From the NCBI GenBank assembly GCA_025449115.1, contig JAHLKC010000117.1:62001-126000 (forward strand): a stretch of 64,000 bases of DNA. The letters run 5' to 3'. The number at the start of each line of letters is the position of its first letter. Position 1 is the stretch's first letter. The translations under genes were made by a program, and so were the position numbers. Shown here in pieces: positions 11,501 through 18,634 of this stretch. The notes below the pieces were generated by a model. That model did no database searches. It saw nothing but the letters and a program-made list of their open reading frames with translations, and was not told where the DNA came from. Source of the stretch: Chytridium lagenaria. Taxonomy: Eukaryota; Chytridiomycota; Chytridiomycetes; Chytridiales; Chytridiaceae.

Positions 11501-12921
11501 ATCTCCCGAGTCGGGAGTTTGATTAATAGACGATATCATCATAAGTGTGATATCTCCTGAGTCGGGAGTTTGATTAATAGACGATATCGTCATAAGTGGG
11601 ATATCTCCCGAGTCGGGAGTTTGATTAATAGACGATTCCGTCATAAGTGTGATATCTCCCGGCCCGGGAGTTTATTAAATAGACGATTCCGTCATAAGTT
11701 TGATTTCTCCCGGCTCGGGAGTTAAGTTGATGGACAGCGCCGTTAAAAGTTGTGGAGTATGTTAACGCAACCAACGAAAGTTGAATAACGAGATGCGTAA
11801 GAGAAAATCTCCCGGCCCGGGAGTTTGATAATAAATGTATCTAAACGATGTTTTCAACCAACCTCTTATATATAGAAAAAGCCCATTTAAACGTTGATCA
11901 ATGCTTGAGCAATTGTATTGCTCCCGGAGCTCGTCAACTACAACCTCATTCACATCGGTTTTCAAGATTTGAAGGCGCTATTAATATCGTCAGAGTCATA
12001 TAATTCATTTAACTAACCTCCACCCAGATGTCGTCCAATGTCTCTTTTCGAATGTCCATAGTACTCCACCGCCGTTGACAAACAGCACATGGATGATGCT
12101 CAATTGCGTCCATGCAGAGTTTTTTCACTGCATCCTCGTAGATGCGCGTGCAGTCATCGTCCGTTGGGACATGAAAATTTAAATTCGCGTCAAGCTGCAT
12201 GCAAATGTCCTCATCCATCAAATGTTTGGTTGCTTCCGCGTATCTCTTGCTCGCGACATCTACGGCACTCTGTTTATAGGCCTCTGCGTGTGCAATGCGA
12301 TTAGCTTCTTGTATAGCTACTCGTTGGTCTTCATCCTGCATGGCGCGCTGCCGTCGTTTATACAGCTTGTCTCGCTCTCTGTCTGCATTGAGTTGGGACA
12401 CTGATCGCATGGCTCGCCGATTTCGTTGCTGTATCCTTTGTTCTAACCGACGCTGTTCCTGTCGGTGAGTATCTCCAGATGAAGTTGAATTGTTGAGTGT
12501 TGGTGTGTACGATATAAAAGGATTCGTAGGGCCATTTATTCTGTACATAGATTGAGGTGATCCATCACAGATATCCATGGGCTGGGGTCCATTCATTTGT
12601 GGCTCTGTTTGCGTGATCGCTGGAGGGATGGTTCGAATCATTGAAATTCCATGTACTGCTCGCGGCGGTTGGGTAGCCGGCTCAATAGCTAATGGAAGAA
12701 CATGATGGGATGATCCAAATTCTAAAGTGTGTTGTTATTTTATCGTTATAACTATAATTTCAATAATCACTCTTATTCATCTTGCATAGTCTTGAAGTGT
12801 TCTGCTTGTGGTCGATGCCCCCGCAGTCTTTGCAGGGTTTCAATTTGAACTTTGGGCAAGTAGGGTAATTGGATCTACATCCAACTCGTAGACATGAGGT
12901 GCATGATGATGGCTTCACCAT
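5508..12921 (-). CDS. Helitron-type Rep (HUH)/PIF1-like helicase, seven exons
   Basis: Exons deduced from frame and GT-AG sites (minus strand): 12921-12771, 12721-12018, 11977-11863, 11365-9282, 8915-7501, 7450-6726, 6643-5508. The junctions read through in frame, except that the 497-nt intron junction (11863/11365) does not obviously keep phase. Order of parts: zinc knuckle; Arg-rich coiled segment and a second Cys motif (CAVCQRRW); DUF6570-like region (CTSC, TVTGGDHRNIKSH); Helitron_like_N Rep domain with HUH motif LHGH at about 9789-9800 inside GGDLHGHVLIWLHG; Y2 motif AYICKYTMK at about 8677-8702; helicase with Walker A GEAGAGKS near 7100-7119, Walker B FFIIDEVSM, and C-terminal motifs TQNMRQ, GTTLPHGVVLLNL and ALYVALSR. 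One frame break lies near 10945, where SAVDD should join ERLRNLDP. Apart from that the protein looks complete, so the element may be recently active. Confidence 0.9.
6644..6725 (-). other. Intron (82 nt) carrying one palindrome
   Basis: Splices INTP-F to FRTPTDAS between the two helicase exons; donor GTAAGT, acceptor AACAG, CACTAAC-like branch sequence. It contains one perfect palindrome at 6676-6690 (CTCCCGGGCCGGGAG). Removal restores the reading frame exactly, which supports both the intron and the intronic location of the repeat. Confidence 0.8.
7451..7500 (-). other. Short palindrome-free intron (50 nt)
   Basis: Joins GTTYYR to ENAQQYHETH in frame; donor GTAGAG, acceptor TTGCAG. It gives the normal intron size of this gene (the others without repeats are 40 and 49 nt) and is the comparison for the expanded introns. 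Confidence 0.8.
8916..9281 (-). other. Expanded intron (366 nt) filled by a 33-bp palindrome array
   Basis: Joins VGSCFK to ITARTPKGS in frame; donor GTAAAT (9281 side), acceptor CATAG (8916 side). Nearly all of the intron body between 8967 and 9243 is the 33-bp tandem repeat described separately. Without the repeat it would be about 100 nt. Confidence 0.8.
8967..9243. repeat. Tandem array, 33-bp period, palindromic core
   Basis: Eight copies of CTCCCGA-G-TCGGGAG begin at 8967, 9000, 9033, 9066, 9099, 9131, 9164 and 9197; a degenerate ninth (CTCCCATGTTGGGA) begins at 9229. The spacing is 33,33,33,33,32,33,33,32. Between cores is an 18-bp A-rich spacer of the type GTGACTCTAACAAAGAAG. The core has 7-bp perfect inverted arms around one base. 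The copy at 9197 carries C at the ninth position (CTCCCGAGCCGGGAG), which becomes a G-T pair on the minus (sense) strand. The array lies inside an intron of the Rep/helicase gene. Confidence 0.95.
11366..11862 (-). other. Expanded intron (497 nt) with a 51-bp palindrome array
   Basis: Lies between the exon ending LNGLFLYIR (11863-11977) and the exon beginning DDSNVVSFLVC (ends 11365). The donor is GTTGGT at 11862 and the acceptor TTTTAG at 11366. The body is the 51-bp repeat. The exact phase across the junction is uncertain by one or two bases, possibly because of an indel near the T run next to the acceptor. Confidence 0.65.
11452..11823. repeat. Tandem array, 51-bp period, same palindromic core
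   Basis: Cores begin at 11452, 11503, 11554, 11605, 11656 and 11707, exactly 51 bp apart, and again at 11809, which is 2 x 51 bp after 11707. The unit expected at 11758 keeps the register but has lost its core. Core variants: CTCCCGAGTCGGGAG (11452, 11503, 11605), CTCCTGAGTCGGGAG (11554), CTCCCGGCCCGGGAG (11656, 11809), CTCCCGGCTCGGGAG (11707). The spacer (TTTGATTAATAGACGATATC then ATCATAAGTGGGATAT) is unrelated to that of the 33-bp array. Confidence 0.95.
12009..12721 (-). CDS. Second exon of Rep/helicase: Arg-rich N-terminal region
   Basis: An open frame of about 235 codons (12721 to a donor at 12017; unspliced stop at 12009). The N-terminal third is Pro/Asn-rich. The middle is Arg/Gln/Ala-rich and probably helical (RRLEQRIQQRNRRAM, KRRQRAMQDEDQRVA). 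The end carries HHPCAVCQRRW, a likely half of a zinc-binding site. The 40-nt intron 11978-12017 joins WVE to RLQILKTD in frame. This is part of the Helitron protein; I list it because gene finders may report it alone. Confidence 0.75.
12760..12921 (-). CDS. Zinc-knuckle first exon of the Helitron Rep/helicase gene
   Basis: A 53-codon open stretch on the minus strand, ATG at 12919-12921, stop at 12760-12762 if unspliced. It contains CTSC, then CRSNYPTCPKF, then CKDCGGIDHKQ and a final Cys (RLC), a repeated C-x2-C arrangement typical of the zinc-knuckle N-termini of Helitron proteins. A donor at AAG-A/GTGATT and the acceptor CTTTAG remove a 49-nt intron (12722-12770) and restore the frame into the next exon (KFGSSHHVLP). 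Read this as an exon rather than a free gene. The true start may lie slightly upstream, since the frame stays open there. Confidence 0.6.
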   Translation of the reverse strand: MVKPSSCTSCLRVGCRSNYPTCPKFKLKPCKDCGGIDHKQNTSRLCKMNKSDY

Positions 12922-12929
12922 TGCATCCA

Positions 12930-13060
12930 CAGCAAAAATGTAATATATAGCAATAAGCTAAAAGGGAAGTCTAACAATTTTATTACAACATAAATCTAAC
13001 AAAATGTTGTTAATATTAAATCAAACTAACGATTACATCAGAGTTTATTTATTAATGTTT
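12930..13060. other. Short gap between element genes
   Basis: AT-rich stretch separating the presumed start of the Rep/helicase gene from the 3' end of the next minus-strand gene. No gene or repeat is seen. It may contain the 5' leader and promoter of the Rep/helicase gene. Confidence 0.4.
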
Positions 13061-13067
13061 TTATTTA

Positions 13068-14530
13068 CTAGTCCTGCATTTGCGCATTACTCTGAAGGAT
13101 CGCAACCGTCAAATCCAATTCAGTACATTCGCATAGACCAGTCAAATGCTTATAGTCAGCTTGAATCCTCTTCCCCACTCCCGTTTTATAGGGAACAGCA
13201 CGGCATATCGTGTATGGTCCTTGTGTAGTCTAAATAATTATCAATATAATGTTGACATAAATACTTCTTTAACGACTAACCTCTTTTATGTTGACAGTCT
13301 TTTGATCAGAACAACGATCACACAGCCTCTTCAAAAGCCGAATCGGTCCGAGGATCTTGCCGTTCACTTTACACGTTCAACATTTGTCAAATATAACAGA
13401 AGTATACTCACCCAGTATGCATCAGCAAATTGAAATTCGTGTCTGCCAAATCTTCTCTGTGATGCCGTGTCCAACACGCATGGCAAGGCTGTGCTCTGCA
13501 GTCGATCGGAGTGTGCTAATTATGGCGATGCAGATGGTTTGGAGTAAACGAAGCCAGTACGCAGTAAGGTTCTTGAAAACTATCTTTACATGGTAGTTTT
13601 GAAATCCGATGCGTGAAGAGCGGTAACCGTTCAATAGAGTCTTGGTAGGTGCCAACTTGTTTTGAACGACAAGCCATTGGAACTATAATATATATGAGCC
13701 GTTGATAAATAGAGAAATTAATTTACCGAAGACATGCAACATCGTGAACAGAGTTTGGGTCGAAATTCCAGTCTTTTGTGAAAATTGAATCATAAGAGGT
13801 AAGAGGGCAGGACTCGTCTCCATGAGCGCGAATGCAATGGTCTCTGCGTTGGATAAAAAATCGGTTGTATTCCATAAACCATTTCATAAAGGTTGTGCGA
13901 AGTGATGGTCGGAGTGGTTGTCTTTGGGTTTTCACCATAGCTCGAACGACCAATTCGAAATAGCGTCGATACACTCTAAAAAGATCAATTCGATTGCGGA
14001 TGGAACGCTGCATGACCGTGCGTATGGTTAGGTTAAAATATTTACAGATTGGTACACTTACAACGGTGGCTCAAGAATTTCTGGGCAGGAATCCGAATGA
14101 TCTGTCTCGACATCATTGTTAAGTCGTTTCCGTGATTTGGCTCTTTCCACTTCCCCGCCTCTACAAAGGTTGTCTTGTTAGGACGGTCTGAATGGTCAAG
14201 GTTTTCCGCGATTTACGGAATTCTGAAACCATGAAGTCCATAACTTTTCTATTCAGTTGGTGTTAAAGAGGTAGGCAACGTATCTTAGCATACTGACATT
14301 ATCATCAAAAGTATCTTCCTACATACTAATGACGGCAATGATCAAGCTGGTTGGACTGAACGTCGAATCCAACGCGACAGTCTTGTCAGTCGCCCGTTTC
14401 ATGATCTTGTTAAATGCCGTATTGATGTTTTTCTTGTTGTTCATGTTTTGCCAAAAGCTCGCCCAATGCTTTTTGAAGTCGTTCCCGGACCAGAGATATT
14501 TAAAACCGAGACGACACAAGGGCATGGAGG
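13068..14530 (-). CDS. Uncharacterised multi-exon gene in the mobile element
   Basis: No family recognised. Readable exons on the minus strand: about 14530-14331 (contains LWSGNDFKKHWASFW and TDKTVALDSTFSPTSL), about 14165-14107 (ERAKSRKRLNNDVETDHSD), about 14000-13737 (RNRIDLFRVYRRYFELVVRA, CIRAHGDESCPLTSYDSIFT), about 13675-13410 (WLVVQNKLAPTKTLLNGYR, STAEHSLAMRVGHG), a Cys-containing exon near 13380-13282 (GPIRLLKRLCDRCSDQKTVN) and a final exon about 13231-13068 (GPYTICRAVPYKTGVGKR). The last junction (NIKE/TTQGP) is phase 0 with a clear intron. The exon linkages around 13400 and 13730 need a frame correction. Basic helical segments and a CxxC-type motif suggest a nucleic-acid-binding accessory protein, but that is a guess. 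Confidence 0.5.
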
Positions 14531-14779
14531 TTTGCCGCTGCCGCGCTTCTCTTCAGGTAGTGTGACACGCTTGAAGGAACGGTAGATCATTATCATTAGC
14601 GCATTGCTTGATAGGAACAAAGGGCTCAATGGGGCATCGACATCCATGCTAGATAACGAGCAGAAAAATACTGAAAAAAAAATAATGGAACGAAAGCAAT
14701 TTGTCATAACTGACAGGTTGTGAACGCTAGGGAGGACAAATGGCATGTAAAAAAAAGATAATAGCTGTATTTCAATAAA

Positions 14780-16398
14780 CTAAAAGAATTACATCCTAGA
14801 AAAATATAAAAGTTGGAAAGATGCACCGAAAAGGAAGGCCAAAGTAGATGAAGAACATGATGAATCTCATACTGCGAAGAAACGGATGGCAGACGAAGCG
14901 ACTGAACACCATAAGGAGAGCCCGTTTACGGAGGATGTTGCTGTGGTCAAGAAGGAAGCAATTCCCAAGATATCAGTTTACTCCCGAAGCGCTATGAATG
15001 TGACTTCCATCATTAATATGCACATGAAAATATCATCAACAAATGCGAATATGTGCAGAGGTAAGCGGGTCAATAGAAGGTCGTAAACTGGAACTAATGT
15101 TTATTAACATCAGCACATTAAAGCGGTTTGTGAAAGGACACGGATTTCCTGGAGTCAACAATCCATTTGCTGACTACAGCAAAGTAGCCAAAAGAGCGTT
15201 TTTCACGGATGGTAAGAGGGCGGAATCGTGAATGAGAAGTAACTAAATGAGAGATACAGACAGTCATGTTGCCATATACGAAAACAAAGGGGTGAAGATC
15301 CTATATGTGTTATCATGCCGTTTATGATACAAGGCGACCAAGATGTCGAATACGAGAAAAGACTTTTTCAAAAACAAGAGCGGGCATAATTGGAAATTTG
15401 CAGTATCAGTGTCGTCTATACTCGGAGCTAACGAAGTAAACAAACTGTTGGCGAGCATATCGCAAGGGTCAACGAATTATGCGAAATTAACGGATATAAT
15501 ATTTCTTCGAAATATGGGACGAAGCTTACGAGAACTGGATGTAAGAAAAAACATGTATTTTTGAGATAACTACAGGTTGAATGACGATGAGGCATATGGT
15601 GATGTAGTGAAAGGAACCGACAGGTTATGGGGTTGGGAAGTTGGAGTGATAGAAGTGACGAGAAGTTGTGAGGGAGTGAGACAAACATGAGAAAATTCAC
15701 GAGTCGGAGGGGATGGATAGGTTGTTGAAGATGGGATGAAACTCCCGACTCGGGAGGGGATGCAAACTCCCGACTCGGGAGGTGATGCATCGCATTGCTG
15801 TCATTAGGATGGGATAGGCTATTGAAGATGGGATGAAATCCCGACTTAGGAGGAAAGATCAATCAGGCGAGTCGGGAGGGATGCATCGCATTGCTGATTG
15901 GATGGGATAGGTTGTTGAATAGGATGAAACTCCCGACTCGGGAGGAAGGATTATTCAGGATGGCGTAAAAATCTCCCCGAGTCGGGAGGGATTGAAAAGC
16001 TAAATAGCAATAGACTAACAATGCATAAAACAGGGTTGCCCAAAGATGAGCCTGAAACACCGTCGACTAAATCTGCAAAAAAGGAGTCTGCACCTGACTG
16101 GTTCAAGATTCCACATCGTCCTAGTGGTGATAAAGAGCGGTACATGCCCATATTCGAAGGAAGAAACTTGATAGCAACGGAGGCTCATCCCAAGGATATT
16201 CTTCAGCTACCTATCCTTAATAGAGAAGAAAAGTTCCCGCTACTCGATGGAGATATTGTGATGGTCGGGGTTACCTTTACTGTAAGGGAGAAGGACTGGA
16301 ACCTGATGCCTGCGTGGATTTTACTCTGCAAACGGGACGAATCTAGCAATGACGAAGGATTGGAAGAGCACGGCGAGCTGTTTGAGGAAGGATTTTGA
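14780..16398 (+). CDS. Uncharacterised multi-exon gene with palindrome-bearing intron
   Basis: No family recognised. The first exon (about 14780-15060) is charged and ends in a conserved-looking stretch (VTSIINMHMKISSTNANM). Later exons include GFPGVNNPFADYSKVAKRAF (about 15130-15212), ICVIMPFMIQGDQDVEYEKR (about 15300-15380) and RVNELCEINGYNISSKYG (about 15465-15520). The last exon (16034-16398) contains DWFKIPHRPSGDKERYMPIF and DGDIVMVGVTFTVREKDW, and ends acidic. A 493-nt intron (15541-16033) joins LTRTG to WLPKDEPE and holds the third palindrome array. There are stops or frame breaks near 15285 and 15385-15425, so the copy is either damaged or affected by indels. The last exon has the feel of a beta-rich binding domain (OB-fold-like), unproven. 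Confidence 0.5.
15694..15988. repeat. Third palindrome array, about 92-97 bp higher-order period
   Basis: Perfect cores CTCCCGACTCGGGAG at 15742, 15767 and 15930; a form with one extra C at 15973-15988; decayed cores near 15694, 15838 and 15864. The longer unit GGATGGGATAGGTTGTTGAA followed by GATGGGATGAAA and a core recurs at about 15710, 15808 and 15900. It sits inside the intron 15541-16033 of the plus-strand gene. Here the centre base is C instead of G, i.e. the core is in the opposite orientation relative to the window but the same orientation relative to its host gene's sense strand as in the minus-strand gene. Confidence 0.88.
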
Positions 16399-16460
16399 AT
16401 TACAAACGGATTGAATAATAACGTTTCGCCAAATAAAATATGCTTTTTTAAAGTTCATAA

Positions 16461-16475
16461 TTCCCGAGTCGGGAG
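16461..16475. repeat. Outermost single palindrome
   Basis: TTCCCGAGTCGGGAG, one base off the consensus, just after the stop codon of the plus-strand gene. It is the rightmost copy I could find and marks the minimum right extent of the element. Confidence 0.8.
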
Positions 16476-16479
16476 GATA

Positions 16480-17000
16480 TATGATGTAATATCAATGTAG
16501 TACAAACATATGTAGTACAGATGTAGTACAAACAGTTTATTTCATCAATGTAGTACAGATGAAATACAAGAAGAAAAGAATTATTAATAATAATAAATTA
16601 CTATTAGGTAATTGTTTTCCTCTGCGCGGGTTTTATGTATGGGTTTAAACTACATGGTTAATTGATTTATAATTAGTCGTATATGTTATTATTAATATTA
16701 GGAAGAAAGTTAACAAGTAGAATCGTGTTTGCAAGGGAGGACGCTGATTGGCTCTTGAAGTCAGACGGAGAAAAATTATTCTACAGCTCTTGGGTATTCC
16801 CAAGAGGACACTCTCGTGGAAGAGGATAATTGGAAGTATAAAGGTGCATAAGGGTTTTATTGCGGTATGTTGTAGGTAACATGATTTATCGGAGCATTAA
16901 GCGAGTGTTGATAAAAACAATATGAAGGATAAATGACACAGAGGGTTTTCGCATGAGATTGGAGTGATTGGGATTGATGTGAGCGACGACGTGGAGCTGT
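16480..17000. other. Non-coding right flank of the element with short repeats
   Basis: Contains four copies of ATGTAGTACA at 16495, 16510, 16521 and 16548, then an AT-rich tract (about 16575-16700) resembling the AT-rich tract at 5150-5290 on the other side. No gene is supported. It is the likely zone of the right boundary of the mobile element. Confidence 0.55.
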
Positions 17001-17012
17001 ACCAAAGGGTCC

Positions 17013-18228
17013 TCAAATACGCTTGAGATGTCCCCACTTGTGGAGGCTTTGAATTGTATCCTAATAACGTTGCAGAGACGCAATGAGCATTTGATAAGGA
17101 AAAGAGACAAAGGGGTGAGAATAAATAAACAAAACCTCAATACTGTCCTCGACCTTTCTAAAAGTCATGCCAAGCTTGTTTTGGATCCTGCTAGCATCAA
17201 TGGCGTAGCCCTTGCTCCACCAATGTTGGCTCTCAAGTAGGACGCATTTCCGGAAGGCATTGTGTAGGAAATTATCCAGATAATGGGATCCGGTGCGGAA
17301 AACCCGGGCACCTTGAGGATGGGATGGGCCATCTTAATAAAATCGCAGTTTTGGACATTGGCCAGGTTTCGGCGGTGCAAATGTGTCGACCCACTGCAGT
17401 TTTATTTTCAAAGCCGAGAATATGGGCTTTTGCGACGTCCCGAACGTCAACCTAAATAGAATTAGTGAGGTGTTGTCGTGGTAGGTTTTCGTGGGAAGTG
17501 GCAATAGATAATGAGGAGGATATAAACTTACCAAAGGCCAGGCAATGTTCATTCGGGGGAAAGCTCCGATAGACACGTTCTTGACGCAGAGGTCGACGGA
17601 CTCGCTTATGCCTTGGTGTGGGAGGGACCGATGACGAAAGTGGGGTTGATGGCAACTAGTCGGAAACATCCAGGATTATTATCCATAAACTCCCAAGCAG
17701 TTTTTTCGGCAATCAATTTGGAAAGAAGTACGGGTTACGGGAAAGGGAGCTCTTGGTGTTCCAGTCGGCTTCACTGAATATATGTCCTGGACCGGTTCTG
17801 GACGTGCCAAAAAAGATTAACTAACGTAGTTATAGAGTGAAATTCAAGACTTACCATCGTAATGGCGGCAATAGATGAGGTTAGTACAACCGTCTTGACA
17901 GTTCTAGCAGCCTTTGCAGCCTCCAACACAGCAAGGGTGCCGTTTCGAGCAGGATCCACTAAATCCGTCTGCGGGTCCTTCACATTCACGATGAACGGCG
18001 ACGCAGTGTGAAGGACAACATCCGCACCGTCAAAATTAAAACTCTTGGCATTGTTCAGGTCGGCTCGACGAGTCTGAGGCGATCGGGTGTAGCGTTGGGC
18101 AGAGACGTCAGATGCGATCCTTTGGCAAGCGATCGAACCGTTCCGAGAACTTGTAAGCAGGATTTTGAAGGAGCTGCAACGATGTGAGTGGCGATGAAGC
18201 CATTTGCACCAGTGACTGCGATAAGCAT
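17013..18228 (-). CDS. NAD(P)-dependent SDR reductase (dihydroflavonol reductase/epimerase-like)
   Basis: Extended short-chain dehydrogenase that probably reduces an aldehyde or ketone with NADPH. ATG at 18226-18228 begins MLIAVTGANGFIATHIV, with the Rossmann GxxGxxA motif. It continues with SFNFDGADVVLHTASPFIV, the active-site-adjacent VVLTSSIAAI, then after an intron NPYFLSKLIAEKTAW (catalytic Y-x3-K as YFLSK), INPTFVIGPS and VDVRDVAKAHI. The C-terminus is ASRIQNKLGMTFRKVEDSI and, after a last intron, DTIQSLHKWGHLKRI with stop at 17013-17015. Frame breaks lie near 18064, 17735, 17617 and 17340, none at splice sites. Domain order and length match the family of about 340 residues. It is followed upstream on the same strand by an amine oxidase, with no evident functional link. 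Confidence 0.82.
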
Positions 18229-18634
18229 TTGACGAATTTGACGTTGATATTCGAGTAAGGTCCGAACATGGCTCCTTTTAAATTGACATGTTTTGCGGAA
18301 TCAAAAATTTTACGGGATATTTGCGAATGCCGCACTCCGAACACCTAGTGCATTTGTTTCGCTGAAGGCTTTCGTTGCGGTCCATCACCGCGGATATGCG
18401 CAACTATTACTTTCTAATTGAATATTCAAGAAGGTGTATAGTAAACTTGTTATTCATGAGGCGCGGTTAAAGACTTTCGGAATCTGCAACATTTAAAACT
18501 GCGTTGTCTTATTATGACTAGTCGCAAAGAACGATTGTGGGGGATTTCTAACGTACTTACATAAATATAGCAATACGTAGACCCTTACTTGGTTTTTGGC
18601 ACAACAAATGATGAAGAGATTATTTTAACGGGTC

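Larger units (their letters stand above)
5500..16480 (-). mobile_element. Helitron-like element with Rep/helicase and two accessory genes
   Basis: The block contains a complete Helitron-type Rep/helicase gene on the minus strand (5508-12921), one further minus-strand gene (13068 to about 14530) and one plus-strand gene (about 14780-16398). All three regions are tied together by the same 15-bp palindrome, present in their non-coding segments from 6676 to 16475; I found none in the remaining 53 kb. Helitrons are rolling-circle DNA transposons that encode an HUH endonuclease fused to a PIF1-like helicase and insert at AT dinucleotides without target duplication. The element ends are not resolved: I give the extent of the coding and palindrome content, not proven termini. 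Inclusion of the genes at 13-16.4 kb as cargo is inference from the shared repeat. Confidence 0.75.

Noticed and set aside
15428..16151. Minus-strand proteins of Pro/Ser-rich type over the third array
   Set aside because: They are translations of the repeat and intron sequence antisense to the plus-strand gene, with no domain and unstable frames.
6676..16475. Mitochondrial GC-rich hairpin elements or mitochondrial insertion
   Set aside because: GC-rich double hairpins are known from some chytrid mitochondria, but the surrounding genes are nuclear Helitron genes with spliceosomal introns, so nothing supports a mitochondrial origin.
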